64,000 nucleotides of DNA from contig NZ_JFCA01000018.1 of NCBI RefSeq assembly GCF_000612585.1, positions 52,254 through 116,253 on the forward strand, written 5' to 3'. Below are positions 18,079 to 28,802 of the stretch, one piece after another. A program made the position numbers and the translations under genes. Under the pieces are notes generated by a model that saw only the letters and a list, made by a program, of their open reading frames with translations, was not told the origin of the DNA and made no database searches. The stretch is from Pseudomonas sp. CHM02. Its GTDB lineage: Bacteria; Pseudomonadota; Gammaproteobacteria; Pseudomonadales; Pseudomonadaceae. Each line of letters opens with the position of its first letter. The stretch's first letter is position 1.

Positions 18079-19443
18079 ATGCAAGCGACCAAGCCGACGC
18101 ACGTCCGCTATTTGATCCTGCTCATGCTGTTCCTGGTGACCACGATCAACTACGCCGACCGGGCCACCATCGCCATCGCGGGCTCCAGCCTGCAAAAAGA
18201 CCTCGGTATCGACGCGGTCACCCTCGGTTATATCTTCTCTGCATTCGGTTGGGCCTACGTGGCCGGGCAAATCCCTGGCGGTTGGCTGCTGGACCGGTTC
18301 GGTTCGAAAAAAGTCTATGCCCTGAGCATCTTCACCTGGTCGCTGTTCACCGTGCTGCAAGGCTATGTGGGTGAGTTCGGTGTCTCTACCGCGATTGTTG
18401 CGCTGTTCATGCTGCGCTTCCTGGTAGGCCTGGCTGAAGCACCGTCGTTTCCCGGCAACGCACGGATCGTGGCCGCCTGGTTCCCGACTGCGGAGCGCGG
18501 CACCGCGTCGGCGATCTTCAACTCGGCGCAATACTTCGCCACCGTGTTGTTCGCGCCGCTGATGGGGTGGATCGTCTACAGCTTTGGCTGGCAGCACGTA
18601 TTTATCGTGATGGGCGGTATTGGCATCGTGTTTTCGCTGATCTGGCTGAAAATCATCCACAGCCCACGCCAGCACCCGATGATCAACGAAGCGGAGTTCA
18701 ACCACATCGCTGCCAATGGCGCGATGGTCGATATGGACCAGGACAAGGTCAAGGGTAAGAAAACCGACGGTCCCAAGTGGGATTACATCCGCCAACTGCT
18801 GACCAACCGCATGATGCTCGGCGTGTACCTGGGCCAGTACTGCATCAACGGCATCACCTATTTCTTCCTGACCTGGTTCCCGGTGTACCTGGTACAGGAG
18901 CGTGGCATGACCATTCTCAAGGCCGGTTTCATTGCTTCGCTGCCGGCGATCTGCGGGTTTATCGGCGGCGTGTTGGGCGGTTTGATTTCCGATTACCTGT
19001 TGCGCAAGGGCCACTCCCTGACCTTCGCCCGCAAGGCGCCGATCATTGGTGGCTTGTTGGTGTCATCCAGCATCGTGGCGTGCAACTACGTGGATATCGA
19101 GTGGATGGTGGTGGGCTTCATGGCCCTGGCTTTCTTCGGTAAGGGCGTTGGCGCGCTGGGTTGGGCGGTGGTGTCCGACACGTCGCCGAAACAGATCGCC
19201 GGCCTAAGTGGCGGCTTGTTCAATATGTTTGGCAACCTGGCATCCATCAGCACGCCGATCGTGATCGGCTACATCATCAGCACCACCGGTTCGTTCAAGT
19301 GGGCCTTGGTGTTTGTAGGCGCCAACGCGCTGCTGGCGGTGTTCAGCTACCTGGTCATCGTTGGGCCGATCAAGCGCGTGGTACTCAAAGAACCGCCGAC
19401 CGAGGGCCCCGAGTTGACCAACCTTACCGAAGCGCATTCCTGA
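18079..19443 (+). CDS. MFS transporter for glucarate/galactarate (GudP-like)
   Basis: 454 residues with about 12 membrane helices, anion:cation symporter branch of the major facilitator superfamily. [19 protein letters not shown] at the start and [17 protein letters not shown] after helix 2 are typical of GudP/GarP. It should take up hexarates with protons. The start has GGGAG ahead of it. garD follows 11 bases on, so the two are likely cotranscribed. Confidence 0.88.
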   Translation: MQATKPTHVRYLILLMLFLVTTINYADRATIAIAGSSLQKDLGIDAVTLGYIFSAFGWAYVAGQIPGGWLLDRFGSKKVYALSIFTWSLFTVLQGYVGEFGVSTAIVALFMLRFLVGLAEAPSFPGNARIVAAWFPTAERGTASAIFNSAQYFATVLFAPLMGWIVYSFGWQHVFIVMGGIGIVFSLIWLKIIHSPRQHPMINEAEFNHIAANGAMVDMDQDKVKGKKTDGPKWDYIRQLLTNRMMLGVYLGQYCINGITYFFLTWFPVYLVQERGMTILKAGFIASLPAICGFIGGVLGGLISDYLLRKGHSLTFARKAPIIGGLLVSSSIVACNYVDIEWMVVGFMALAFFGKGVGALGWAVVSDTSPKQIAGLSGGLFNMFGNLASISTPIVIGYIISTTGSFKWALVFVGANALLAVFSYLVIVGPIKRVVLKEPPTEGPELTNLTEAHS

Positions 19444-19454
19444 GGGGCGATGCA

Positions 19455-21008
19455 ATGCAGTTGATTGAACATGCCGACTCGCCGCGCTCGATTCGTTTGC
19501 ACGAGCGCGACAACGTGGTGATCGTGGTCAATGACCAGGGCGTACCGGCCGGGACCGAGTTCCCGGACGGCCTGGTGACCGTGGATTTCATCCCCCAGAG
19601 CCATAAGGTGACCCTGGAAGATATCCCCGAGGGCGGTCAGATTATTCGCTATGGCCAGACCATCGGTTACGCCCTGGCGCCGATTCCGCGCGGCAGTTGG
19701 GTGCAGGAAGATCAACTGCGCATGCCCACCGCGCCGCCGCTGGACAGCTTGCCGCTGTCCACCGAGGTGCCGGAGACCCAGGCGCCGCTGGAAGGCTTTA
19801 CTTTCGAGGGCTATCGCAACGCCGACGGCACCGTGGGCACGCGCAACATCCTCGGGATCACCACCACGGTGCAGTGCGTCACGGGTGTGCTGGACCATGC
19901 GGTCAAGCGCATCAAGGACGAATTGTTGCCCAAGTACCCACACGTGGATGACGTGGTGGCGCTGACCCACAGCTACGGCTGCGGCGTGGCGATTACCGCG
20001 ACGGACGCCTACATCCCGATCCGCACCGTACGCAACCTGGCGCGCAACCCTAACCTGGGGGGCGAAGCCCTGGTGATCAGCCTGGGCTGCGAGAAACTGC
20101 AGGCCGGGCAGGTGATGCACGACAACGACAGCTCCGTCGACCTGAGCGAGCCGTGGCTGTATCGGCTGCAGGATTCCAGCCACGGTTTTACCGAAATGAT
20201 CGAGCAGATCATGGAACTGGCCGAGACGCGCTTGAAGAAGCTCGACCAGCGCCGTCGGGAAACCGTGCCGGCATCCGAGTTGATCCTGGGCATGCAGTGC
20301 GGTGGCAGTGATGCGTTTTCCGGCATCACCGCCAACCCGGCGCTGGGCTATGCCTCGGATTTGTTGCTGCGGGCCGGGGCGACGGTGATGTTTTCCGAAG
20401 TCACCGAAGTGCGCGATGCCATTTACCTGCTGACGTCTCGCGCCGAGAACCAGCAAGTCGCCCAGGAGCTGGTCCGGGAAATGGACTGGTACGACCGTTA
20501 CCTGGCCAAGGGCGAGGCGGATCGCAGTGCCAACACCACGCCAGGCAACAAGAAGGGTGGGTTGTCGAACATTGTCGAGAAGTCCCTGGGCTCCATCGTC
20601 AAGTCCGGCAGCAGCGCGATCAATGGCGTGCTGGGTCCGGGTGAGCGCTTCAAGGGCAAGGGCCTGATCTTTTGCGCAACGCCGGCCAGTGACTTTGTGT
20701 GCGGCACCTTGCAACTGGCGGCAGGGATGAACCTGCACGTGTTCACCACCGGGCGTGGCACGCCTTACGGGTTGGCGATGGCGCCGGTGGTCAAGGTGTC
20801 GACCCGTACGGAGCTGGCGCAGCGCTGGCCGGACCTGATCGATATCGACGCCGGGCGCATTGCTACCGGGCGCGCGACCATCGAGGAGCTGGGGTGGGAG
20901 TTGTTTCATTTCTACCTGGATGTGGCCAGCGGCAAGAAGCAGACGTGGGCTGAGCATCACAAACTGCACAACGACATCACCTTGTTCAACCCTGCGCCCA
21001 TCACCTGA
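19455..21008 (+). CDS. garD: Galactarate dehydratase
   Basis: 517 residues, full length for GarD. It removes water from galactarate to give 5-keto-4-deoxyglucarate, the substrate of KdgD. An N-terminal SAF domain (about 1-90) is followed by a UxaA-type catalytic domain with [18 protein letters not shown] and [19 protein letters not shown], whose cysteines and histidine are probable metal ligands. The ATG at 19455 was chosen because [12 protein letters not shown] is the family start; an upstream in-frame extension overlaps the transporter gene. Confidence 0.93.
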   Translation: MQLIEHADSPRSIRLHERDNVVIVVNDQGVPAGTEFPDGLVTVDFIPQSHKVTLEDIPEGGQIIRYGQTIGYALAPIPRGSWVQEDQLRMPTAPPLDSLPLSTEVPETQAPLEGFTFEGYRNADGTVGTRNILGITTTVQCVTGVLDHAVKRIKDELLPKYPHVDDVVALTHSYGCGVAITATDAYIPIRTVRNLARNPNLGGEALVISLGCEKLQAGQVMHDNDSSVDLSEPWLYRLQDSSHGFTEMIEQIMELAETRLKKLDQRRRETVPASELILGMQCGGSDAFSGITANPALGYASDLLLRAGATVMFSEVTEVRDAIYLLTSRAENQQVAQELVREMDWYDRYLAKGEADRSANTTPGNKKGGLSNIVEKSLGSIVKSGSSAINGVLGPGERFKGKGLIFCATPASDFVCGTLQLAAGMNLHVFTTGRGTPYGLAMAPVVKVSTRTELAQRWPDLIDIDAGRIATGRATIEELGWELFHFYLDVASGKKQTWAEHHKLHNDITLFNPAPIT

Positions 21009-21013
21009 CTGTG

Positions 21014-21140
21014 GTGAGCGGGCTTGCCCCGCGCTGGGTGGCGAAGCCGCCCCAAACCCAAGCGACTGAGTTCCAACTGGAGAAACTCAGTGCCGGAGAT
21101 GGGGCGGCTTCGCCACCCAGCGCGGGGCAAGCCCGCTCAC
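21014..21140. repeat. Long inverted repeat, family C
   Basis: Two perfect 40-base arms (21014-21053 and 21101-21140) beginning GTGAGCGGGCTTGCCCCGCG, around a 47-base centre that carries a further stem (ACTGAGTT/AACTCAGT). It could form one long hairpin. A relative lies at 56907. Confidence 0.9.
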
Positions 21141-21222
21141 TACAAGGATCTGGAACAGACGAAGCGACCTGCACTGGCTTATCATTAGCCACCTAACGAC
21201 GCTCACCAAGGTTCTCCCCGGC

Positions 21223-22164
21223 ATGCTGGCAATTTTCCTCACCACCCTGACCATCACCGCGCCGGTGTTTGCCATGCTCTTTCTCGGTGTGCTGCTCAAG
21301 CGCGTCAACTGGATCAACGACAACTTTATCCACACGGCGTCGTCCCTGGTGTTCAACGTCACCATGCCGGCGCTGCTATTCCTTGGCATCCTGCATGCCG
21401 ACCTGCACTCGGCGCTCAAGCCGGGCCTGCTGATCTATTTTGCCGTCGCCACGCTGTTGAGCTTCGCCTTGGCCTGGGGCTGGGCGATCTTTCGTTGCCC
21501 GCGTGAAGACCGGGGCATCTATACCCAGGGCGCGTTCCGTGGCAATAACGGCGTGATCGGCCTAGCGCTGGCTGCCAGCATGTACGGCGACTACGGTATC
21601 TCCCTCGGCGCGATCCTCGCGGCGCTGGTGATCCTGTTCTACAACACCCTGTCGACCATCGTGCTGGCGGTGTACAGCCCGGTGATCAAGTCCGACCCAT
21701 GGAGCATCTGCAAGAGCGTGGTGGCCAACCCGCTGATCATCAGTGTGATCGCAGCCACGCCGTTCGCGGTGTTCCAGATTGGTTTGCCGGGTTGGCTGGA
21801 GTCTTCGGGCCAGTACCTGGCGGACATGACCTTGCCGCTGGCGTTGATCTGCATCGGTGGCACGTTGTCGCTGGCGGCCTTGCGCAAAAGCGGGGGCATG
21901 GCCCTGAGCGCCAGCCTGGTGAAGATGATCGGCCTGCCGCTGGTCGCGACGCTGGGCGCGTGGCTGCTGGGGTTCCGGGGGCCGGAGTTGGGGATTCTGT
22001 TCCTGTACTTCGGTGCACCGACGGCGGCGGCCAGTTTTGTCATGGCCAGGGCGGCCGAGGGCAATCATGAGCTGGCGGCGGCGATTATCGTGATCACCAC
22101 CTTGATGGCGGCGGTGACCACGAATATCGGGATTTTTGTGTTGCAGGCGGGAGGTTGGATCTGA
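21223..22164 (+). CDS. AEC (auxin efflux carrier) family transporter
   Basis: 313 residues with about ten membrane helices in two halves. The conserved FRGNNGVIGLALA segment after helix 3 is typical. Family members export or take up organic acids such as malonate or malate, so a link with the preceding sugar-acid genes is possible, but substrate is unknown. The long hairpin before it argues for its own transcript. The Shine-Dalgarno site is weak. Confidence 0.85.
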   Translation: MLAIFLTTLTITAPVFAMLFLGVLLKRVNWINDNFIHTASSLVFNVTMPALLFLGILHADLHSALKPGLLIYFAVATLLSFALAWGWAIFRCPREDRGIYTQGAFRGNNGVIGLALAASMYGDYGISLGAILAALVILFYNTLSTIVLAVYSPVIKSDPWSICKSVVANPLIISVIAATPFAVFQIGLPGWLESSGQYLADMTLPLALICIGGTLSLAALRKSGGMALSASLVKMIGLPLVATLGAWLLGFRGPELGILFLYFGAPTAAASFVMARAAEGNHELAAAIIVITTLMAAVTTNIGIFVLQAGGWI

Positions 22165-22186
22165 GGGTTGCGGTGCCTGTGAGGAC

Positions 22187-22212
22187 CGATCGCCGGCAAG
22201 CCGGCTCCTACG
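22187..22212. repeat. Single REP unit, family A
   Basis: One unpaired copy (CGCCGGCAAGCCGGCTCCTAC) between convergent genes, only a few bases from the stop codon of the gene at 22208 and overlapping it slightly. Confidence 0.75.
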
Positions 22213-22585
22213 GTGCCTCGTAGGTATCGATCACTTCCTGCGCCGCCCGAAACGCATCAATCGCCGCCGGCACACCGGCATACACCGCGCAATGCAGCAG
22301 CGCTTCACGAATCTCTTCCACCGTACAGCCATTGTTCAGTGCGCCCCGCACGTGGCCCTTGAGTTCCTGCGGGCACTTGAGCGCGGTGAGGGCGGCGAGG
22401 GTGATCAGGCTGCGGGTTTTAAGCGGCAGGCCTTCACGGTTCCACACGCTGCCCCAGGCGTGTTCGTTGACGAAGTCCTGCAGCGGCTGGGTGAACTCGG
22501 TGGCATTACCCAGGGCGCGGTCGACGAACGCATCGCCCATGACCTGGCGACGCATTTCAACCCCGGGCTTTTTCTGATCGGTCAT
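22208..22585 (-). CDS. Carboxymuconolactone decarboxylase family protein
   Basis: 125 residues, all-helical AhpD-like/PcaC family. FVNEHAWGSVWNREGLPLKT and CPQELKGHVRGALNNGCT follow PcaC closely, with the PcaC-type His and Glu residues rather than the redox CxxC of AhpD. No other protocatechuate genes are nearby, so the true substrate may differ. Its ATG overlaps the antiporter stop codon by four bases (ATGA), showing coupled translation. Confidence 0.85.
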   Translation of the reverse strand: MTDQKKPGVEMRRQVMGDAFVDRALGNATEFTQPLQDFVNEHAWGSVWNREGLPLKTRSLITLAALTALKCPQELKGHVRGALNNGCTVEEIREALLHCAVYAGVPAAIDAFRAAQEVIDTYEAP

Positions 22586-23628
22586 TGCGATTCCCTCTTG
22601 TGTTGGCGGCGCCAGGCTCGCAGCGTGCTGAACAACAGGAAAGCCACCAGCACTGGCAGGACGTAATACAGCATCAGTTGTTCAAGCTTGTTGGCCAGGG
22701 GCATGCCGGTGGTGAACGCCATCACATGCAGCCCGTACGCCAGGTACAAGCCCAGCAGCACCAGGCCTTCGGCGCGGGTCACGCGGTAACCGGTATAGAA
22801 CACCGGCAGGCACAGCACCACCACGCCGAGCATCACCGGCAGGTCGAAATCCAGGGCATTGGGCGACACCGACAACGGTGACGGGGCGAGCAGGGCAGTC
22901 AGCCCCAGTACGCCGAGCAGGTTGAACAGGTTGCTGCCGATCACGTTGCCCACCGCAATTTCGCGTTCGCCGCGCAGGGCTGCAATCAGCGACGTCGCCA
23001 GGCACGGCAGCGAGGTGCCGACGCCGATCAAGGTCAGGCCGATCACGCGTTCCGACAGGCCCAGGTCGCTTGCCACATCCACCGCCGCGCCCAGCAGCAA
23101 ATGCCCGGCCAGCACCAGCACCAGCAACCCACCGAGCATCAGCAGCACGCTGCTCAGCCATGGGGCGCGGGCCACGGTGTCCAGCGTGCGCGGGCGGCGC
23201 GAGTGGCGCGTCTGGTAATGCAGTACGCCGAGGTACACGACCAGCGCAACCAGCAACAGCAGGCCGTCAACCGGCGTGAGTTCTTCATTGGCGGCGAGGG
23301 TGAACACCAGCAGCCCGGCCAGGATCATCACCGGAATATCCAGGCGCACCAGTTGGCGTGAGACCCGCAGCGGAATAATCAACGCCGACAGGCCCAGGGT
23401 CACCAGGATGTTGAAGATACTGCTGCCGATCACGCTGCCCACGGCAATATCGGTATTGCCGGCCAGGGTGGCTTGCAGGCTGACGGTCATCTGCGGTGCG
23501 CTGCTGCCGAAGGCGACGATCGTCAGGCCGATGATCAGCGGCCGCACCTTGAGGCTTGCGGCCAGGCGCACGGCGGCGCGTACCAGGATTTCGGCACCGA
23601 TGATCAGCAGCGCCAGGCCGCTGACCAA
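22582..23628 (-). CDS. CaCA-superfamily cation antiporter, altered ion site
   Basis: About 348 residues with ten membrane helices in two inverted halves, like YrbG. The alpha repeats read AFGSSAPQMTVS and GVGTSLPCLATS, where family members have GTSLPE(L) with a glutamate that binds Na+ and Ca2+; Gln and Cys stand there instead. The DIAVGSVIGSSIFNIL and EIAVGNVIGSNLFNLL halves are intact, so the fold seems whole while the ion may differ. Start uncertain: TTG 23628 has GGAG ten bases before it, whereas an ATT at 23670 with GGAG eight bases before it would add 14 residues and a fuller first helix. Confidence 0.8.
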   Translation of the reverse strand: MVSGLALLIIGAEILVRAAVRLAASLKVRPLIIGLTIVAFGSSAPQMTVSLQATLAGNTDIAVGSVIGSSIFNILVTLGLSALIIPLRVSRQLVRLDIPVMILAGLLVFTLAANEELTPVDGLLLLVALVVYLGVLHYQTRHSRRPRTLDTVARAPWLSSVLLMLGGLLVLVLAGHLLLGAAVDVASDLGLSERVIGLTLIGVGTSLPCLATSLIAALRGEREIAVGNVIGSNLFNLLGVLGLTALLAPSPLSVSPNALDFDLPVMLGVVVLCLPVFYTGYRVTRAEGLVLLGLYLAYGLHVMAFTTGMPLANKLEQLMLYYVLPVLVAFLLFSTLRAWRRQHKRESQ

Positions 23629-23686
23629 TTCCAGCAGGCTCCAGGGCGAGAGGGCGGTTAATCCGAAAATGGCCAGGGCTCCGTCT

Positions 23687-24058
23687 TCAGTTGCTCAAGG
23701 CTTGCACGCGAACCCGTGCGGTACCGCTGCTGATCATACCCAGTTGCTCGGCAGCCTTGCGCGAAAGGTCAATCAAGCGCCCTCGGGTATGCGGGCCGCG
23801 ATCATTGATGCGGACAACCACGGATTTGTCGTTGTCGAGATTGGTGACCTTGACCTGGGTGCCGAATGGCAATTGCCGGTGGGCGGCGGTCAGGGCGTTC
23901 TGGTTGAAAGGTTCACCGCTGGCAGTCTTGTTGCCATGGTGCTTGGCGCCGTAATAGGAGGCGGTGCCGGTTTCGTCGTAGCCATTGGGGTTGATGATGC
24001 CGCTGGCGCAACCGGCCAACAGGGAGAACAGGGCCAGCAGGCCGAGTAGACGCTTCAT
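23687..24058 (-). CDS. RlpA-like septal-ring lipoprotein (double-psi barrel)
   Basis: 123 residues. A lipoprotein signal ends in LLAGC (residues 14-18). The single double-psi-beta-barrel domain carries [36 protein letters not shown] and [20 protein letters not shown], with the lytic-transglycosylase-type Asp. No SPOR domain is present, so it is a short paralogue of RlpA. The ATG at 24058 fits the lipoprotein signal; an upstream frame reads into a REP element. It lies just upstream of the antiporter gene on the same strand. Confidence 0.88.
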   Translation of the reverse strand: MKRLLGLLALFSLLAGCASGIINPNGYDETGTASYYGAKHHGNKTASGEPFNQNALTAAHRQLPFGTQVKVTNLDNDKSVVVRINDRGPHTRGRLIDLSRKAAEQLGMISSGTARVRVQALSN

Positions 24059-24094
24059 GCAAGGAGTCCCATTACAAATGTTGGAGTTGGCTCG

Positions 24095-24182
24095 TGTGGG
24101 AGCTGGCTTGCCTGCGATGGCTTCACCTCGGTGTAACTGGTGCACCGAGGCGCCTGCATCGCGGGCAAGCCCGGCTCCCACA
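24095..24182. repeat. REP inverted pair, family B
   Basis: TGTGGGAGCTGGCTTGCC and inverted GGGCAAGCCCGGCTCCCACA with an inner stem (CCTCGGTG/CACCGAGG). Very similar to the pair at 17923. Confidence 0.85.
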
Positions 24183-24202
24183 GAAGCCGGGTCCTACACG
24201 TG

Positions 24203-25648
24203 TCAGCCTTCGAGCTTGCTTTTCAGCAGTTCGTTCACCTGTTGCGGGTTGGCCTTGCCTTTGGAGGCTTTCATTGCCTGGCCCACAAAGAAGCCGAACA
24301 TCTTGCCGCGCTTGGCTTCGTCTGCCGCACGGTACTGTTCGACCTGCTCGGCGTTGGCCGCGAGCATTTCATCCAGCACGGCCGAGATCGCGCCGCTGTC
24401 GGTGACTTGCTTGAGACCGCGTTTCTCGATGATCTCGTCGGCGCTGCCTTCACCGCTGGCCATGGCTTCGAACACGGTCTTGGCGATTTTGCCGGAGATG
24501 GTGTTGTCCTTGATGCGCAGCAGCATGCCGCCCAGTTGCTCGGCGGTGACTGGGGCGTCGTCGATTTCCAGGCCCTGCTTGTTCAGCAGGCTGCCCAACT
24601 CGACCATCACCCAGTTGGCCGCCAGCTTGGCGTCGCCGGCAATGCTCACGACTTTTTCGAAGTAGTTGGCTTGCTCGCGGCTGGAGGCCAGGACGCTGGC
24701 ATCGTAGACCGACAGGCCGAACTGCTCCTGGAAGCGCTCGCGTTTCTGCTGCGGCAATTCCGGCAGGGTGGCGCGGATGTCGTTGAGGAACGAATCCTCA
24801 AGCACCACCGGCAACAGGTCCGGGTCGGGGAAGTAACGGTAGTCGTTGGCTTCCTCTTTGCTGCGCATGGCGCGGGTTTCGTCTTTGTTCGGGTCGTACA
24901 GGCGGGTTTGCTGGATGACCTTGCCGCCGTCTTCGATCAGCTCGATCTGGCGACGCACTTCGCTGTTGATCGCCTTCTCGATGAAGCGGAACGAGTTGAC
25001 GTTCTTGATCTCGCAGCGGGTGCCGAACTCGACCTGGCCCTTTGGACGGATCGACACGTTGCAGTCGCAGCGCAGCGAGCCTTCGGCCATGTTGCCGTCG
25101 CAGATGCCCAGGTAGCGCACCAGCGCGTGGATCGTCTTGACGTAGGCCACGGCTTCCTTGGCGCTGCGCATGTCCGGCTCGGACACGATCTCCAGCAGTG
25201 GCGTGCCGGCACGGTTCAGGTCGATACCGGTCGCGCCCGGGAATTCTTCGTGCAGGCTCTTGCCGGCGTCTTCTTCCAGGTGAGCACGGGTGACGCCGAC
25301 GCGCTTGATGGTGCCGTCTTCCAGGGGGATGTCCAGGTGGCCCTTGCCGACGATCGGCAGTTCCATCTGGCTGATCTGGTAGCCCTTGGGCAGGTCCGGG
25401 TAGAAGTAGTTCTTGCGCGCGAACACGTTGTGCTGGCCGATCTCGGCATCAATCGCCAGGCCGAACATCACCGCCATGCGCACCGCTTCCTGGTTCAACA
25501 CCGGCAGCACGCCGGGCATGCCCAGGTCTACCAGGCTGGCCTGGGTGTTGGGCTCGGAGCCGAACGTGGTGGCGCTACCGGAGAAAATCTTCGATTGGGT
25601 GGCGAGCTGGGTATGAATCTCCAGCCCGATCACGACTTCCCATTGCAT
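24203..25648 (-). CDS. gatB: Glu/Asp-tRNA amidotransferase subunit B
   Basis: 481 residues. GatB binds mischarged Glu-tRNA-Gln or Asp-tRNA-Asn and activates the acyl group for amidation. [20 protein letters not shown] at the start, CDCNVSIRP, and the YqeY-like C-terminal tail domain (about 400-481) are all present. Last gene of gatCAB, ten bases after gatA. Confidence 0.97.
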   Translation of the reverse strand: MQWEVVIGLEIHTQLATQSKIFSGSATTFGSEPNTQASLVDLGMPGVLPVLNQEAVRMAVMFGLAIDAEIGQHNVFARKNYFYPDLPKGYQISQMELPIVGKGHLDIPLEDGTIKRVGVTRAHLEEDAGKSLHEEFPGATGIDLNRAGTPLLEIVSEPDMRSAKEAVAYVKTIHALVRYLGICDGNMAEGSLRCDCNVSIRPKGQVEFGTRCEIKNVNSFRFIEKAINSEVRRQIELIEDGGKVIQQTRLYDPNKDETRAMRSKEEANDYRYFPDPDLLPVVLEDSFLNDIRATLPELPQQKRERFQEQFGLSVYDASVLASSREQANYFEKVVSIAGDAKLAANWVMVELGSLLNKQGLEIDDAPVTAEQLGGMLLRIKDNTISGKIAKTVFEAMASGEGSADEIIEKRGLKQVTDSGAISAVLDEMLAANAEQVEQYRAADEAKRGKMFGFFVGQAMKASKGKANPQQVNELLKSKLEG

Positions 25649-25658
25649 AGTGTTCTCC

Positions 25659-27110
25659 TCAGAAGCCGGTAGGGGTGCGAGTGTGCCAGTCAGTGTTCAA
25701 CTGGTACTGGTGCGCCACATTGAGCAGGCGGCCTTCCTGGAAATACGGGGCGAGCAGTTGCACGCCGACCGGCATGCCATCGACGAAACCGGCGGGCATG
25801 GACAAGCCCGGCAGGCCCGCGAGGTTGGCGGTGATGGTGTACAGGTCTTCGAGGTACGTAGCCACCGGGTCGCCGTTCTTGGCGCCGAGCTTCCAGGCCG
25901 GGTTCGGCGTGGTTGGGCCGAGGATCACGTCGACTTCTTCGAAGGCAGCCATGAAGTCGTTCTTCACCAGGCGCCGGATTTTCTGCGCCTTGAGGTAGTA
26001 GGCGTCGTAGTAACCGGCCGACAGGGCGTAGGCACCGACCATGATTCGGCGTTGTACTTCGGCGCCGAAGCCTTCGCCACGGGAGCGTTTGTACAGGTCG
26101 GTGAGGTCTTTCGGGTTTTCGCAGCGGTAGCCGAAGCGCACGCCGTCGAAACGCGACAGGTTGGAAGAAGCCTCTGCCGGCGCGATCACGTAGTACGCCG
26201 GAATCGCGTGCTGGTTGTTCGGCAGGCTGATTTCCTTGATCACCGCGCCGAGCTTCTCCAGCGCCTTGACGCTGTTGTGCACCAGTTCAGCAATGCGTGG
26301 GTCGAGGCCGGCGCTGAAGTATTCCTTCGGCACGCCGATGCGCAGGCCCTTGATCGAGGTGTTCAGGCTGGCGCTGTAGTCCGGTACGGGCTCATCGATG
26401 CTGGTGGAGTCCTGCTTGTCGAAGCCAGCCATGCCTTGTAACAAAATCGCGCAGTCCTCGGCGGTGCGGGCCAGCGGGCCGCCCTGATCGAGACTGGAGG
26501 CGTAGGCGATCATGCCCCAGCGGGAAACGCGACCGTACGTCGGTTTCAAGCCGGTGAGGTTGGTGAAGGCTGCTGGCTGGCGGATGGAGCCGCCGGTGTC
26601 GGTGGCCGTGGCGGCAGGCAGGAAGCGCGCGGCAACCGCGGCAGCCGAGCCACCGGACGAACCGCCGGGCACGTGCTCCAGGTTCCACGGGTTTTTCACT
26701 GCGCCGTAGTAGCTCGATTCGTTGGCCGAACCCATGGCGAATTCGTCCATGTTGGTCTTGCCCAGGGTCACGGCCCCGGCGGCAGCCAGCTTGGACACTA
26801 CAGTGGCGTCGTAGGGCGCCTTGAAGTTGTCGAGCATCTTCGAGCCGCAACTGGTGCGAATGCCCTGGGTGCAGAACAGGTCCTTGTGGGCGATCGGCGC
26901 GCCCAGCAGTGCGCCGTTTTCACCGTTGGCGCGACGTGCGTCGGCGGCCTTGGCCTGGCTCAAGGCCAGCTCTTCGGTGAGGCTGATGAAGCTGTTGACC
27001 TTTGGATCGTGCTCGGCGATACGCGCCAGCAGGGTCTTGGTCAGCTCTTCGGAAGAAAACTTTTTGTCGGCGAGACCGCGGGCGATCTCGGCCAGAGTCA
27101 TGTGATGCAT
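25659..27110 (-). CDS. gatA: Glu/Asp-tRNA amidotransferase subunit A
   Basis: 483 residues, amidase-signature enzyme that frees ammonia from glutamine. The catalytic lysine lies in [13 protein letters not shown], and the serines in [16 protein letters not shown] and [12 protein letters not shown]. Middle gene of gatCAB; 16 bases separate it from gatC. Confidence 0.97.
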   Translation of the reverse strand: MHHMTLAEIARGLADKKFSSEELTKTLLARIAEHDPKVNSFISLTEELALSQAKAADARRANGENGALLGAPIAHKDLFCTQGIRTSCGSKMLDNFKAPYDATVVSKLAAAGAVTLGKTNMDEFAMGSANESSYYGAVKNPWNLEHVPGGSSGGSAAAVAARFLPAATATDTGGSIRQPAAFTNLTGLKPTYGRVSRWGMIAYASSLDQGGPLARTAEDCAILLQGMAGFDKQDSTSIDEPVPDYSASLNTSIKGLRIGVPKEYFSAGLDPRIAELVHNSVKALEKLGAVIKEISLPNNQHAIPAYYVIAPAEASSNLSRFDGVRFGYRCENPKDLTDLYKRSRGEGFGAEVQRRIMVGAYALSAGYYDAYYLKAQKIRRLVKNDFMAAFEEVDVILGPTTPNPAWKLGAKNGDPVATYLEDLYTITANLAGLPGLSMPAGFVDGMPVGVQLLAPYFQEGRLLNVAHQYQLNTDWHTRTPTGF

Positions 27111-27126
27111 TGCAGGCTCTTTCCCT

Positions 27127-27414
27127 TTAGTCGATGACTTTCGGAACCAGGTACAGGCCGTTTTCGACCGCTGGCGCGATGGACTGGTAGGCCTCGCGAT
27201 TATTACTCTCGGTCACGACGTCTGCGCGCAGGCGCTGGCTGGCTTCCAGCGGGTGAGCCAGGGGATCGATGCCGTCGGTATTCACGGCCTGCATTTGGTC
27301 GACCAGCCCGAGAATGCTGTTCAGGGCTGCGGTGGTCTGTGGAAGATCGCCTTCATTCAGGCCAAGCGAGGCCAGATGCGCGATTTTTTCCACGTCGGAG
27401 CGTTCAAGCGTCAT
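27127..27414 (-). CDS. gatC: Glu/Asp-tRNA amidotransferase subunit C
   Basis: 95 residues. GatC steadies the GatA-GatB pair. [16 protein letters not shown] and the end TEREAYQ-like [20 protein letters not shown] match the family. First gene of gatCAB and divergent from mreB. AGGAG-type sites precede the ATG. Confidence 0.95.
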   Translation of the reverse strand: MTLERSDVEKIAHLASLGLNEGDLPQTTAALNSILGLVDQMQAVNTDGIDPLAHPLEASQRLRADVVTESNNREAYQSIAPAVENGLYLVPKVID

Positions 27415-27551
27415 GGGAATCTCCAGTGGAAAACAGAACGGAGGCTGTCCGTGTGTTAGATTGTCGGAACACTACCGCATTTCTACGGTCTTACGGCCGC
27501 GATTGTGGGGGTTGGTGCACAGAAAGTCGGCCAATTTAGCACATTGGCGCC

Positions 27552-27580
27552 TTGCCCAAAATCCCTGTCGTTGTTAGAGT
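27552..27580 (+). promoter_or_regulatory. Candidate promoter of mreB
   Basis: TTGCCC, a 17-base spacer and TAGAGT, placing the transcript start about 38 bases before mreB. The rest of the gatC-mreB gap shows no second clear element. Confidence 0.5.
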
Positions 27581-27612
27581 TTGCCGCACTTTTTTACCCA
27601 CGCGTTGCCTAG

Positions 27613-28662
<1,050 letters not shown>

Positions 28663-28692
28663 GCATTTGCTGATCAGCCCATGTTTCGCCCG

Positions 28693-28718
28693 CAGGCAGC
28701 ACTTTGCAGTGCTGCCTG
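28693..28718 (+). other. Strong hairpin between mreB and mreC
   Basis: AGGCAGCACT pairs perfectly with AGTGCTGCCT around TTGC, with one more C-G pair outside. There is no T-run. It could protect the mreB message end or reduce read-through into mreCD. Confidence 0.6.
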
Positions 28719-28802
28719 TTGGCGTTTATCTTCTTCAATCTGCATCCAGGCCGGTTAGATGCCGTATGAATAAAGAGAACATTTGCCTGGGAGGAGCGGC
28801 TT

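Noticed and set aside
16420..19014. Very long open frame (864 codons) on the minus strand opposite kdgD's neighbours
   Set aside because: It is antisense to the dehydrogenase and transporter genes, has a His/Gln/Gly/Asp-rich composition typical of reverse frames in GC-rich DNA and no recognisable domain.
19347..20969. 540-codon minus-strand open frame
   Set aside because: Antisense to garD, with no domain and mirror-type composition.
21014..21140. Inverted repeat as an insertion-sequence end
   Set aside because: No transposase gene lies between or near the arms, and the centre is only 47 bases.
28766..28802. ATG at 28766 as the start of mreC
   Set aside because: It is in a different frame from the MreC protein.
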